Assembly (NCBI RefSeq): GCF_900100295.1
Contig: NZ_FNEV01000009.1
Coordinates: 62,001-126,000, forward strand
Origin: Salimicrobium halophilum
GTDB taxonomy: Bacteria > Bacillota > Bacilli > Bacillales > Halobacillaceae
Direction of reading: 5' to 3'
DNA: 64,000 nt
The notes below the pieces were generated by a model that saw nothing but the letters and a program-made list of their open reading frames with translations, had not been told where the DNA came from and searched no databases. Shown here in pieces: positions 35,611 through 44,437 of this stretch (the stretch's first letter is position 1; the number at the start of each line of letters is the position of its first letter). The translations under genes were made by a program, and so were the position numbers.

Positions 35611-36258
35611 ATGATAATTGAAGAGATGATGAAAACAGAGGTACAAACACTGACAGAAGAAGACACGATTGAAGAAGCATTAAGAATTCTGAATGCTCAT
35701 CATATACGTCACATTCCCATTGTGGATAAAGATGACCAGGTAATCGGCATAGTCTCTGACAGAGACGTACGAGATGCGAGTCCTTCCGTTTTTGAACAGG
35801 ACCCCCAATTGAATCAGTTGAGGAACAGACTCGGAAGTATCATGACATCGCCTGTCATTACGGTACATCCGCTCGATTTCGTTGAAGAAGTGGCGACGAT
35901 CTTTTATGAACATGAAATTGCCTGTGTGCCGGTGACCAGTAACGAGAAGCTTGTCGGCATCATCACCGAAAAAGACCTCCTCTATACGCTTATACAACTG
36001 ACGGGTACAAATGTACAAAGTTCCCAGATTGAAGTGAAAGTGCCGAACCGTCCCGGCATGCTCCCGGGTGTTGTGGATATCGTAGGTAACCGGAAATTGA
36101 ATATCAGTTCTATCCTCATCTATCCTTACAAGCCTGACAATCATTACAAAGTCATCGTATTCCGCGTGCAGACGATGAACCCTAACCCGATCATCGATGA
36201 GCTACGGGCTGCCGATTACGAGGTCCTCTGGCCAAAGGCTCCGGGGTTGTCTTTATGA
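35611..36258 (+). CDS. acuB: AcuB: CBS pair + ACT domain protein
   Basis: A 215-residue protein. Two CBS modules cover about 1-135 (EEMMKTEVQTLTEEDTIEEA, then MTSPVITVHPLDFVEEVA), and an ACT-like segment about 140-200 (VKVPNRPGMLPGVVDIV). The domain order is that of AcuB, whose role in acetoin/acetate use is genetic rather than biochemical; it may sense adenine nucleotides. AGAGGGGG lies upstream of the ATG, and its stop overlaps the acuC start (ATGA). Confidence 0.92.
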   Translation: MIIEEMMKTEVQTLTEEDTIEEALRILNAHHIRHIPIVDKDDQVIGIVSDRDVRDASPSVFEQDPQLNQLRNRLGSIMTSPVITVHPLDFVEEVATIFYEHEIACVPVTSNEKLVGIITEKDLLYTLIQLTGTNVQSSQIEVKVPNRPGMLPGVVDIVGNRKLNISSILIYPYKPDNHYKVIVFRVQTMNPNPIIDELRAADYEVLWPKAPGLSL

Positions 36259-37421
36259 GTTGCACATCTAAATTCGTTTACTCCAAAGATTACTCAACCT
36301 ACCGCTTCAGCGATGATCATCCTTTCAACCAGATGCGTGTGGAACTGACCTATGACCTACTCGAAGAAATGGAAGCGCTTAATAAGACGGACCTGATCTC
36401 CCCCCGATATGCCACTGAGGAGGAACTCGCCCTATTCCACAGCAGGGAATACATTGATGCTGTCAAGAAAGCGAGCGTGGGTAACCTCGATGAAGAAGAC
36501 GCTCTGGAATTCGGAATCGGAACCGAGGATACCCCGATGTTCGAAGGGATGCATGAAGCTGCTTCCCTGATTGTTGGCAGCACCTTATCTGCCATTGATG
36601 AAGTCATGGAAGGGCGGGCGGACCATACGTTGAACCTTGGTGGTGGATTGCATCACGGATTCGAGAGAAAGGCTTCCGGGTTCTGTATTTATAATGACGG
36701 AGCCGTCGGTATCAAATACCTCCAGAAGAAATACAACCAGCGCGTCCTCTACATTGATACGGACGCCCATCATGGAGACGGGGTACAGTGGGCTTTTTAC
36801 GGGGACCCTGATGTCTGTACTCTTTCCATCCATGAAACCGGCAGATACCTGTTTCCCGGGACTGGTAATGTGAATGAACGCGGTCTGAAAGAAGGATATG
36901 GCTATTCCTTCAACCTTCCTATCGATGCTTTTACAGAGGATGAATCCTTCCTCCACGTATATGAGACGGCATTCAGAAAGGTGACTGCTTATTTTGAACC
37001 GGATATCATCGTATCTTAGAACGGAGCAGATGCACATTTCTATGATCCTCTGACTCATCTCTGTTCTACGATGAACATTTATGAGCGGATTCCTGAATTG
37101 ACACATGAGCTTGCTCATAAACACTGTAACGGGAAATGGGTGGCTCTTGGCGGCGGAGGGTACGATATCTGGCGTGTTGTCCCGAGAGCCTGGTCCCAGC
37201 TATGGAAAGTAATGAATGACCAGACTCCTTTCCAGGGGGATCTACCAAATAGCTGGATCAGCAAATGGGAACCGAAAGCTCCTTTTTATCTCCCGCGCAC
37301 ATGGCATGACCCTGAAGGTTCTTACAAGGAAATTCCGAGAAAGCCGGAAATTACAGAGAAGAATGATAAAATCCTGAAAGCTGCCATGCAGTTCATCAAC
37401 AATCAGTTACATTACAATTAA
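36255..37421 (+). pseudogene. acuC: acuC deacetylase gene interrupted by an in-frame amber codon
   Basis: One frame of 389 codons encodes a complete AcuC-type class I deacetylase, except that codon 255 is TAG (37017-37019). AcuC removes acetyl groups from AcsA. The first 254 residues hold LGGGLHHGFERKASGFCIYN and IDTDAHHGDGVQWAFYG. After the stop the frame resumes at once with NGADAHFYDPLTHL and later ALGGGGYDIWRVVPRAW, which carry the second zinc Asp and catalytic Tyr. The position corresponds to Gln (CAG/CAA) in the family, so a single C-to-T change explains it. The truncated product should be inactive. A sequencing error is the main alternative. Confidence 0.88.
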
Positions 37422-37432
37422 TAGATTTACTA

Positions 37433-37480
37433 AAAAACAGGCACAACCACTTCTAAGAAGAAGCAGGTTGTGCCTGTTCA
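37433..37480. terminator. Terminator shared by acuC and motS
   Basis: AACAGGCACAACC pairs with GGTTGTGCCTGTT across a loop of about 17 bases. The T-run for the minus strand (TTTTTTAG) lies past the motS stop, so the hairpin includes the last codons of motS. Confidence 0.75.
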
Positions 37481-38289
37481 GTGCTTTCATATTCTGGATC
37501 GAGAATTACAACCTCCACCCTTCTGTTCTTCTTCCAATTTTCCTGCGAGTCGTTGGGGGCTACAGGGCGGGTAGCGCCATAAGCTGTAGCTGTGAATCGA
37601 ACAGGTTCTAGTTGTTCATTCGTATTCAGGAGATAACGGATGACACTTCCTGCACGAGCTCCGGACAATTCCCAGTTGGAAGGGAATTTCTCTGTAGAGA
37701 TGGGACGATTATCCGTATGTCCTTCTACCTTTACGTGGTTAGGAACGTTGGATAACAAATCACTCAGTTTCCCTAAAAAGGGACGGCCGCTCTCGAGTAT
37801 TTCAGCTTCCCCACTATTGAATAGTAGCTGTTCCTGCAACACGAGAACGACACCTCTTTCTGTACGTTCGGCGGATATTATATCCTGAAGCTGATTGCTT
37901 TCAAGGAATTCATCGACTTCCTGAACAACTTCATTCAACTGATTTTCAGCCGTCTCTTCCTCATTCTGACCATCACTTTCATTTTCCTCGGATTCTGCTA
38001 CAGTCTGCGGATCTTCGGTCGGGTCTTCGAACTCATTACTTTGTTCTCCACTTTCCTGCACTTCTGTTTGCTGTGTAGGATTTTCACTCTCTACAGGAGA
38101 AGGAAGAAAATCAAAAATCATCCGATTTTTAAAAGATTCAGCGACTGCATCGAATTTCACTTCATTGATTTGAGACATGGAAAAAAGCAAAACGAAAAAA
38201 ACGAGAATGAGGGTAACCATATCCGCATATGTAGTCATCCAGCGTGGGGCGCCCTTCTGTTCCTGCGATTTCTTTTTATTAAGCTTCAT
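37453..38289 (-). CDS. motS: Flagellar stator protein MotS (MotB family)
   Basis: A 278-residue peptidoglycan-anchored stator subunit. One membrane helix (about 23-41, MVTLILVFFVLLFSMS) follows APRWMTTYADM, whose Asp is the ion-binding residue. The region about 66-125 is strongly acidic (many Glu, Gln, Asn). The C-terminal OmpA-like domain shows VEGHTDNRPIS and NWELSGARAGSVIRYLL. Together with MotP it forms the Na+-driven stator in bacilli. The location downstream of ccpA and motP is the hallmark of motPS rather than motAB. The start overlaps the motP end by 11 bases. Confidence 0.9.
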   Translation of the reverse strand: MKLNKKKSQEQKGAPRWMTTYADMVTLILVFFVLLFSMSQINEVKFDAVAESFKNRMIFDFLPSPVESENPTQQTEVQESGEQSNEFEDPTEDPQTVAESEENESDGQNEEETAENQLNEVVQEVDEFLESNQLQDIISAERTERGVVLVLQEQLLFNSGEAEILESGRPFLGKLSDLLSNVPNHVKVEGHTDNRPISTEKFPSNWELSGARAGSVIRYLLNTNEQLEPVRFTATAYGATRPVAPNDSQENWKKNRRVEVVILDPEYESTEQAQPASS

Positions 38290-39106
38290 TTGCTTCTTCC
38301 TTTTCTTCCACTTGCTCTTCTTCCACTTCCGTCAGACGCTCTTTCTCTTCATCAGATAGGAAAGCACTCAGTTTCTCTTCCAGAATTTTCGGATTCTGTC
38401 CGGACTGGACACCGATTACGCCTTCAATCACTACCTGTTTCTTGAAGATTTCCTGATCCGTTTTATTGGCAAGCTTACCTGCCATGGGAAGGAAGACGAG
38501 ATTGGCGAGGAATGTTCCGTACAATGTAGTCAAGAGAGCTACCGCCATTTGTGGTCCGAGTGTGGCCGGATCGTTCAAATCCTCGAGCATAAGGATCAGT
38601 CCGATGAGCGTCCCGATCATCCCCCATGCCGGAGAATATTCACCGGCCTTCTCTACAATAGCCCGTCCACGCTGATGTCGCTCTTCTACTGCGCTCACTT
38701 CAGCGCTCATGATGTCATTGATCACTTCCGGTTCAATCCCATCGACAGATAGAAGAATACCTTTCTTGATAAAAGGGTCTTCAAGCTCGTCGACCTCTGC
38801 TTCTAAAGCCAATAGACCCTCGCGTCTCGCCCGTTCAGATAGTTTGACGAACAGCCTGATCAAATCTGGAAGTTCCATAGAATCCTTGCTGAAAGACACT
38901 TTCACCGCTCGATAGGCAAGTTTCAATTCGATCATATTGAAGTTGACCAGCAATGCAGCAATCGTACCTCCAAGTACAATGAAAACAGAAGTCGCCTGTA
39001 TAAACGACCTGATTCCGCCGACTCCACCATTGAACATGATGCCGGCCATAATCATAATAAATCCTAACGTGATACCGATAGGCGTTAAGATATCCCTTCT
39101 ACTCAT
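38279..39106 (-). CDS. motP: Flagellar stator protein MotP (MotA family)
   Basis: A 275-residue membrane protein with four helices (about 8-24, 32-50, 150-170 and 180-205) and a large cytoplasmic loop. The start is ATG 39104-39106 (MSRRDILTP), after GGAGAGAG. The conserved Pro-containing segment AGEYSPAWGMIGTLIGLILM is the signature before helix 3. It transports Na+ with MotS to drive the flagellum. It lies 50 bases after ccpA in the established ccpA-motP-motS order. It ends in a charged Glu/Lys tail. Confidence 0.92.
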   Translation of the reverse strand: MSRRDILTPIGITLGFIMIMAGIMFNGGVGGIRSFIQATSVFIVLGGTIAALLVNFNMIELKLAYRAVKVSFSKDSMELPDLIRLFVKLSERARREGLLALEAEVDELEDPFIKKGILLSVDGIEPEVINDIMSAEVSAVEERHQRGRAIVEKAGEYSPAWGMIGTLIGLILMLEDLNDPATLGPQMAVALLTTLYGTFLANLVFLPMAGKLANKTDQEIFKKQVVIEGVIGVQSGQNPKILEEKLSAFLSDEEKERLTEVEEEQVEEKEEANEA

Positions 39107-39156
39107 AACCACTCTCTCCTCAACGATCTAAATGACTTCTACTCTCTGTATCGTCA

Positions 39157-40155
39157 TTATTCAGCGTTCGTTGAGTTTCTTTCAATGATTCGATGGGGAA
39201 GAATGACGTTCGTCTCCTCTACTTCTTCCTTATTCATCAATTTCGTTAGCAGTCGCATCGAGACAGCTCCAATGTCATACATAGGCTGCACAACCGTCGA
39301 AAGCGTCGGACGGATCATCGTAGCAAGTCTTGTATTATCGAATCCGAATACTTCCACATCCTCCGGCACGCGCACACCGCTGTCCTGGAATCCATGAATG
39401 ACCCCGAGAGCCATCTCATCCGAGGCAACGAACACTCCGCTTGGACGTTCTTCGAGATCAAGAAGTTGTTCCGCCGCTTCCTTCCCTGAGTCATAAGAGT
39501 AATCGCCAACAATGAGAAGTTGATCATCTACTCCCTGCCCATGTTCTTTCATCGCTTTCTTGTATCCGTCCAATTTCTTCGTATTAATGGAAGTGTTATC
39601 AGGACCGGATACGTAAGCAACCCGTTTGCTGTGGGAAAGCAGAAGATCTGTCGCTTCATAAGCAGCATCTTCATAATCGATGTTCACAGAAGGCGTTTCC
39701 CCGCTTTCATCTAGTGTGGCGGCTAACGCTACCGGTACAGAAGCGTTGCGGAATTCCTGACGGTGTTCTTCTGTGATATCTCCACCCATGAACACAAGCC
39801 CGTCCACCTGTTTACCGAGCATCGTATTGATAAGGTGGATTTCTTTTTCTTTATTCTGATCAGAGTTACTTAGAATGATATTGTAGTTATACATCGTCGC
39901 AATATCCTCGATCCCACGCGCCAGTTCAGCGAAAAAGATACTGGAGATATCCGGAATGATAACCCCGACGGTCGTCGTCTTTTTACTTGCAAGCCCCCGG
40001 GCTACAGCATTCGGTCTATATCCTAAACGTTCGATAGCTTCATGAACTTTCTTTCTTGTTGCCGGCTTCACATTAGGGTTTCCGTTCACGACACGGGAAA
40101 CCGTTGCCATTGATACATTAGCTTCGCGTGCTACATCATATATTGTTACATTCAT
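39157..40155 (-). CDS. ccpA: Catabolite control protein A
   Basis: A 332-residue LacI-family regulator and the global controller of carbon metabolism in Firmicutes. It binds cre sites with HPr-Ser46-P. The start is ATG 40153-40155 ([20 protein letters not shown]), 8 nt after AGGAGG; an earlier ATG six bases upstream is too close to that site. The helix-turn-helix is at about 4-24 and the hinge helix at [18 protein letters not shown]. The periplasmic-binding-like domain includes [20 protein letters not shown]. Candidate targets in this window are ackA, the uspA region and the 53-codon gene. Confidence 0.97.
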   Translation of the reverse strand: MNVTIYDVAREANVSMATVSRVVNGNPNVKPATRKKVHEAIERLGYRPNAVARGLASKKTTTVGVIIPDISSIFFAELARGIEDIATMYNYNIILSNSDQNKEKEIHLINTMLGKQVDGLVFMGGDITEEHRQEFRNASVPVALAATLDESGETPSVNIDYEDAAYEATDLLLSHSKRVAYVSGPDNTSINTKKLDGYKKAMKEHGQGVDDQLLIVGDYSYDSGKEAAEQLLDLEERPSGVFVASDEMALGVIHGFQDSGVRVPEDVEVFGFDNTRLATMIRPTLSTVVQPMYDIGAVSMRLLTKLMNKEEVEETNVILPHRIIERNSTNAE

Positions 40156-40283
40156 ACTCATTTCCTCCTCTGAACTCTCATTACCACTACTATACCCAAA
40201 TATTCAATACTAATAATCATACGACATTTAGCCCTACGCTGCAATTCATGATTTATTATTCATTATAGCGAATAACAGCAAGT

Positions 40284-40376
40284 AAAAAAAGCCAGGTACG
40301 ATCGTAGTGTTCCCTGGGAGTTAGATTATTCCCTCTAACTTCCTGGGGCACTACCGATCGTCCTGGCTTTTCTGAT
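40284..40376 (-). terminator. Long terminator hairpin downstream of aroA
   Basis: A hairpin of about 85 nt: AAAAGCCAGG with CCTGGCTTTT outermost, ACGATCG/CGATCGT, TAGTG/CACTA and AGTTAGA/TCTAACT inside. It is longer than a normal terminator and ends in the T-run TTTTTTTAC on the minus strand. Confidence 0.8.
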
Positions 40377-40392
40377 ACGTTTATCTTCTTTC

Positions 40393-41469
40393 TTATGCTT
40401 TGACCGGTTGCTGCTTATTGATTTCTTCGATGAATTTCTCGAACGTAGGGATATCCATCTGTTGAGCAGAATCGGATAGTGCTACAGCCGGATCAGGGTG
40501 AACCTCAGCCATAATTCCATCAGCACCGATAGCAATAGCTGCTTTTGCTGTAGGAAGCAACAGATCTCTGCGTCCTGTAGAGTGAGTGACGTCTACCATT
40601 ACAGGAAGGTGTGTTTCCTGCTTAAGAATCGGTACTGCAGAGATATCCAACGTGTTCCGAGTAGCTTTCTCGTACGTACGGATGCCTCGCTCGCAAAGGA
40701 TAATCTGGTCATTCCCACGGGAAATGATATATTCAGCAGCATTGATGAATTCAGAAATGGTCGCTGACATGCCTCGCTTCAGGAGAACCGGTTTCTTGAC
40801 CGAGCCGGCAGCTTTCAGAAGTTCGAAGTTCTGCATGTTACGGGCACCGATCTGAATGACGTCGATATAATCCACAGCAGTTTCAATATCTGCAGGGTTC
40901 ACGATTTCGGAGATGACAGCCATTCCCTCTTCATCCGCCACCTGCTTCAGAATCTTCAGACCTTCAAGACCAAGTCCCTGGAAGTCATAAGGAGATGTAC
41001 GAGGTTTGTAGGCGCCGCCTCGAAGAAGTTTGCCTCCTTGCTTCTTGACAGCCTGAGCTACTTCTTTCACCTGTTCATAGCTTTCTACAGCACAAGGACC
41101 GAATACGTGTGTAAGGTCTCCTGCTCCTACTTTCTCACCTTTGATAGTGACTACTGTATCTTCTGCTTTATTTTTACGGGAGACGAGCAATGCTTTGCGA
41201 TGATCGTCTTCCTGCAGCTCCAGACTCGCTTTGAAGATCTCTTTGAATAGTTGAACGACCGTCGAGTTTTCAAATGGTCCTTCATTATTCTCGAGGATCC
41301 TATCAAGCATCGCCCTTTCACGTACAGGATCAAAACGGTTCATCCCCTGCTGTTCTTTCACCTGGCCGATTTGCTTTACCAGATCACCGCGTTTACTGAT
41401 TAAATTCAATAGTTCTACGTTAACCTCATCAAGGTCATTACGTAATTGATCGAGTTGTTGATTACTCAT
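40393..41469 (-). CDS. aroA: Bifunctional DAHP synthase / chorismate mutase
   Basis: A 358-residue cytoplasmic enzyme (AroA in Bacillus naming) that makes DAHP from PEP and erythrose 4-phosphate. The start is the second ATG (41467-41469) after AAGGGGG, giving [12 protein letters not shown]. The N-terminal ~90 residues are an AroQ chorismate mutase ([17 protein letters not shown]), used for feedback regulation. The rest is the type Ib DAHP synthase barrel with [31 protein letters not shown] and [14 protein letters not shown]. Length and order beside ccpA match B. subtilis. It has a strong promoter. Confidence 0.97.
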   Translation of the reverse strand: MSNQQLDQLRNDLDEVNVELLNLISKRGDLVKQIGQVKEQQGMNRFDPVRERAMLDRILENNEGPFENSTVVQLFKEIFKASLELQEDDHRKALLVSRKNKAEDTVVTIKGEKVGAGDLTHVFGPCAVESYEQVKEVAQAVKKQGGKLLRGGAYKPRTSPYDFQGLGLEGLKILKQVADEEGMAVISEIVNPADIETAVDYIDVIQIGARNMQNFELLKAAGSVKKPVLLKRGMSATISEFINAAEYIISRGNDQIILCERGIRTYEKATRNTLDISAVPILKQETHLPVMVDVTHSTGRRDLLLPTAKAAIAIGADGIMAEVHPDPAVALSDSAQQMDIPTFEKFIEEINKQQPVKA

Positions 41470-41522
41470 CATTATCCCCCTTTGTGCTTTATGAATAATT
41501 ATTCTTATGATAATTAGGGACA

Positions 41523-41551
41523 ATTATAGCTGAAATTTTTAGAATTGTCAC
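41523..41551 (-). promoter_or_regulatory. Sigma-A promoter of aroA
   Basis: On the minus strand, -35 GTGACA (41546-41551), 17-bp spacer, -10 TATAAT (41523-41528). The leader is about 45 nt. Confidence 0.75.
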
Positions 41552-41597
41552 CCTTATTGGAGAAATTCTTAATAGCTAACAAAAAATTCCGGAACCC

Positions 41598-41918
41598 TCA
41601 ACTGGAAACCGCTTCAGAAAGGGCTTTCTCCGTAATGTCAAAGTGGGAACCGTGCCAAATGACTTTCTCTCCGTCCAAATAAAAGGCCTGAGGCGATTCA
41701 TGCTTGATTTCTAATTGGGCGGTTACTTCCAGAGATACATCACGTGCTTCCTGGATAGGAATCATATAAACTGGCACATCGGATGATTTCTCAAAAGAAC
41801 TGACGGCATCCTTCGCAGTGGCGCTGATCGGACACGTCAAACTGTGCTTCAATAAAACAAAAGGTTTTTTATCATTCAATAGTTCCTGAAGTGCTTCTTT
41901 ACTTGTAATTCGTTCCAT
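41598..41918 (-). CDS. ytxJ: Bacilliredoxin-type monothiol protein YtxJ (BrxC)
   Basis: A 106-residue thioredoxin-fold protein with a single redox cysteine in KHSLTCPISATA (about 24-35); the usual second Cys is replaced by Ser. This TCPIS motif defines YtxJ/BrxC, proposed to act in bacillithiol disulfide reduction. AAGGAGG lies upstream of the ATG. It is third in the ytxG-ytxH-ytxJ unit, but a terminator-like hairpin separates it from ytxH, so some expression may come from read-through. Confidence 0.9.
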   Translation of the reverse strand: MERITSKEALQELLNDKKPFVLLKHSLTCPISATAKDAVSSFEKSSDVPVYMIPIQEARDVSLEVTAQLEIKHESPQAFYLDGEKVIWHGSHFDITEKALSEAVSS

Positions 41919-41948
41919 ATCAATAATTCCTCCTTCAGTTATAGTATA

Positions 41949-41979
41949 ACAAAAAGACGGGGAGAATCCCCGTCTTCCT
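41949..41979 (-). terminator. Hairpin terminator between ytxH and ytxJ
   Basis: On the minus strand, AAGACGGGGA pairs with TCCCCGTCTT, followed by TTTGTT. Located inside the ytxGHJ unit. Confidence 0.75.
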
Positions 41980-41981
41980 AC

Positions 41982-42365
41982 TTAACCATTTGTCTGTTCA
42001 TTTTGTTGTTCCTGTTCGAGTTCACGAGCCGCTTCTTCAATGGCTTCTGCCACTTCCTGTGCAGCCTGCTCCGCTTCTTTCTCTTCGGAACTTTCACCCT
42101 GTACTTTCGTTTTCACTTTAGATCCCAGTTCCTGAGATTTTTGGGTAACATTTTTAGACAGCTCGGACGTTGTCGTTACGGCCTGTTCCTTCCATTCGCC
42201 GGCTTTTTCTTTCCAGACACCGGAATTTTCATTCAGGTCTTCACGCAATTCTCTACCGGATTTCGGAGCCATAAACAGAGCAGTTGCTGCTCCGATCAAT
42301 ACACCGATCACCGTTCCTAAAATAAAATCTTTACCGTTTCCCTGGTTCTGATTGTTTTGTTCCAT
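41982..42365 (-). CDS. ytxH: YtxH-domain general stress protein
   Basis: A 127-residue protein. One N-terminal membrane segment (about 13-32) contains the glycine-rich signature GTVIGVLIGAATALFMAPKS and ends in GRELRED. A long charged, Glu/Gln-rich helical tail follows, ideal for coiled coil. The YtxH family is membrane-anchored and stress-induced; its biochemical role is unknown. It follows ytxG by 15 bases in a unit with a sigma-B-type promoter. Confidence 0.87.
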   Translation of the reverse strand: MEQNNQNQGNGKDFILGTVIGVLIGAATALFMAPKSGRELREDLNENSGVWKEKAGEWKEQAVTTTSELSKNVTQKSQELGSKVKTKVQGESSEEKEAEQAAQEVAEAIEEAARELEQEQQNEQTNG

Positions 42366-42380
42366 TCCCTAGTCCTCCTT

Positions 42381-42785
42381 TTAAAAATTGTACTTTTTAG
42401 AAATACCCCAGACGTCAAGCACCGTATGCACCCAACCGAACACCTCATTCACTTCGCGGGAATCAGCGCGAACATTAGAAGTAGGGATATCTGTAAGAGC
42501 CGCATCAAGTTCCTGCTTCTTCTCCCCAGGGCCCTTCAGTTGATGCATGGTCTGATCGAGGAGTTGCTTATGATTATTCAACTTCTCTGTCAGAGAGTCA
42601 CCTTTTTCCTGCAGTGTAGTAACCCCTGTCGTAATTCCTTCTGTCTTTTGTTCTACACCTTCCACCGTATCATTCGCCTGGTTCATTACACTCTTCACGA
42701 CGGAAAGTGTCTTGAAAACATAGACGGCCAGTACGACCAGAGCGACCACTGCGACTCCAATAGCAGCATAAGTAAGAATATCCAT
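42381..42785 (-). CDS. ytxG: YtxG, DUF948 stress protein
   Basis: A 134-residue protein with an N-terminal membrane helix (about 3-26, LTYAAIGVAVVALVVLAVYV) and a soluble helical domain of the DUF948 type (SVVKSVMNQANDTVEGVEQ). It is the first gene of the ytxGHJ operon, which in B. subtilis is induced by sigma-B and sigma-H. AAGAGGGG precedes the ATG. The exact sigma-B-type promoter 50 bases upstream predicts the same general-stress control here. Confidence 0.87.
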   Translation of the reverse strand: MDILTYAAIGVAVVALVVLAVYVFKTLSVVKSVMNQANDTVEGVEQKTEGITTGVTTLQEKGDSLTEKLNNHKQLLDQTMHQLKGPGEKKQELDAALTDIPTSNVRADSREVNEVFGWVHTVLDVWGISKKYNF

Positions 42786-42830
42786 AGTTCACACCCCTCT
42801 TTGTCTTATGTACATGGTACTTTAACAATA

Positions 42831-42856
42831 GTACCCAACCATAAGCTGATTTAAAC
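42831..42856 (-). promoter_or_regulatory. Sigma-B-type promoter of ytxGHJ
   Basis: On the minus strand, GTTTAA (42851-42856), 14-bp spacer, GGGTAC (42831-42836). The consensus is GTTTAA-N12..15-GGGTAT. It agrees with the known sigma-B control of the B. subtilis operon. Confidence 0.75.
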
Positions 42857-42956
42857 TAATTTCCATAACTACTATATTCTCCATCAATACGGAAGAATCC
42901 TTCTGAAAGAAATATTTTGTCACACTTTGTTATGTTACTAGAACAGATATTATAAA

Positions 42957-42984
42957 GGAGAAGCGGCTGAACAGCCGCTTCTAA
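42957..42984 (-). terminator. Probable terminator of murC
   Basis: On the minus strand, AGAAGCGGCTG pairs with CAGCCGCTTCT, followed by CCTTTAT. The T-run is weak. The left arm overlaps the murC stop. Confidence 0.6.
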
Positions 42985-44270
42985 TTCTCTTCATAAGCCT
43001 TTTGGAACTTCTGGATGTCTCCGGCACCCATGAAGAGTAACACCCCATCTTCGTGCTCCTGAAGCCTTTTCGTCTCACTGATATCCAGAATGTTCGACTC
43101 AGGAATCAATTCCTGCAGATCATCGATGGTCAGATTCCCTTTACTCTCTCTTGCCGAACCGAAAATATCGCACAAATAGACGTGATCCGCCTGTTGCAGA
43201 CTGTCAGCGAATTCTTTAAGGAAAGCCCTTGTTCTGGAGAAAGTGTGCGGTTGGAAAATCGCTATGACCGGACGTTCTTTGTATTTCTTCCGCGCCGAAT
43301 CGATCGTAGCTGCAATCTCGATCGGATGATGCGCATAATCATCTACGAGCACCTGGTTCTCCCATTCTTTCTCTGTGAATCTCCGTTTCACTCCGGAAAA
43401 AGATTTCATTACGTTGATTTCCTTAGAGGACATCCCTTCATAATCGCACAGAGCAATGACACTAAGAGCGTTCAGCACAGTGTGCGACCCGAATTGCGGA
43501 ATAAGGAAGGTATCATAATACGTTCCTCTGACAAATACCTCGAACGACGTACCTTCTTCTGTTTCCTGGATGTTCTTGGCCTGAAAATCATTCGCTTCGT
43601 CGAAACCGTAGTATACGACAGGAACATTCGCCTGAATATGCTGAAGATGCTCATCATCCCCGCATGCTATAATACCTTTCTTCACCTGCTTCGCCATCTG
43701 TTGGAATGCCTCATACACATCATCGATACTGGTGAAATAATCCGGATGGTCGAAATCGATATTCGTCATAATCGCGTAATCAGGATAATAAGAGAGAAAA
43801 TGGCGCCTGTATTCACAAGCTTCAAATGCAAAATACCTGCTTTTCTCTCCGCCTTTCCCAGTCCCGTCTCCAATCAGAAAGGAGGTAGGATAATTTTCTT
43901 CAAGCACATGCGCAAGGAGTCCGGTCGTCGATGTCTTCCCATGCGCTCCTGTGACTGCAATGCTTGTGTACCCTTCCAGCCATTTGCCTAAAAAGTCGTG
44001 ATAACGATAGTAATTGATACCGAGCTCTCTTGCACGCTCGATTTCCTCGTGGTCATCCCCGAAGGCGTTACCGGCGATCACCGTATAGTTTTCTTTTATA
44101 TTGTCTCCGGAAAAAGGTAGAAGAGTAATCCCTTTATCTTCGAGTGATTTCTGTGTAAAAAAATATTTATCGACGTCAGACCCCTGAACCTGCTCCCCGG
44201 AGTCGTGCAAAATCTGTGCCAATGCACTCATGCCTGTTCCTTTAATACCAATGAAATGGTAAGTAGTCAT
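42981..44270 (-). CDS. murC: UDP-N-acetylmuramate--L-alanine ligase
   Basis: A 429-residue cytoplasmic ligase that adds L-Ala to UDP-MurNAc in peptidoglycan synthesis. The start is ATG 44268-44270 ([18 protein letters not shown]), after GGAGG. The N-terminal Rossmann motif [11 protein letters not shown] binds UDP. The ATP loop is [16 protein letters not shown] (about 106-121), and the central domain shows [12 protein letters not shown]. The C-terminal domain carries [11 protein letters not shown] (about 304-314) and [12 protein letters not shown]. As in B. subtilis, it lies between ytxG and sftA. Confidence 0.96.
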   Translation of the reverse strand: MTTYHFIGIKGTGMSALAQILHDSGEQVQGSDVDKYFFTQKSLEDKGITLLPFSGDNIKENYTVIAGNAFGDDHEEIERARELGINYYRYHDFLGKWLEGYTSIAVTGAHGKTSTTGLLAHVLEENYPTSFLIGDGTGKGGEKSRYFAFEACEYRRHFLSYYPDYAIMTNIDFDHPDYFTSIDDVYEAFQQMAKQVKKGIIACGDDEHLQHIQANVPVVYYGFDEANDFQAKNIQETEEGTSFEVFVRGTYYDTFLIPQFGSHTVLNALSVIALCDYEGMSSKEINVMKSFSGVKRRFTEKEWENQVLVDDYAHHPIEIAATIDSARKKYKERPVIAIFQPHTFSRTRAFLKEFADSLQQADHVYLCDIFGSARESKGNLTIDDLQELIPESNILDISETKRLQEHEDGVLLFMGAGDIQKFQKAYEEN

Positions 44271-44402
44271 AAAGAAGAACCTCCAAAGTGTTTCCATATA
44301 TTTAAAAGCATATGTAAATTCCGTAATTTTATCTTCATACAAACGAATGCTTTTTCATTTTACCACGTTCCTTTATCAATCAAAAGGAATAAAACGCATA
44401 AA

Positions 44403-44433
44403 GAAAAAGCACGACGTTATTCGTGCTTTTCTC
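44403..44433 (-). terminator. Terminator of the nicotinate phosphoribosyltransferase-like gene
   Basis: On the minus strand, AAAAGCACGA pairs with TCGTGCTTTT across a short loop, followed by T-residues. Confidence 0.8.
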
Positions 44434-44437
44434 CCTA

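Noticed and set aside
37017-37019. UAG recoding (pyrrolysine or programmed read-through) in acuC
   Set aside because: The family has an ordinary Gln at this place, Bacillaceae are not known to encode pyrrolysine, and no stimulating structure follows. A mutation or sequencing error is simpler.
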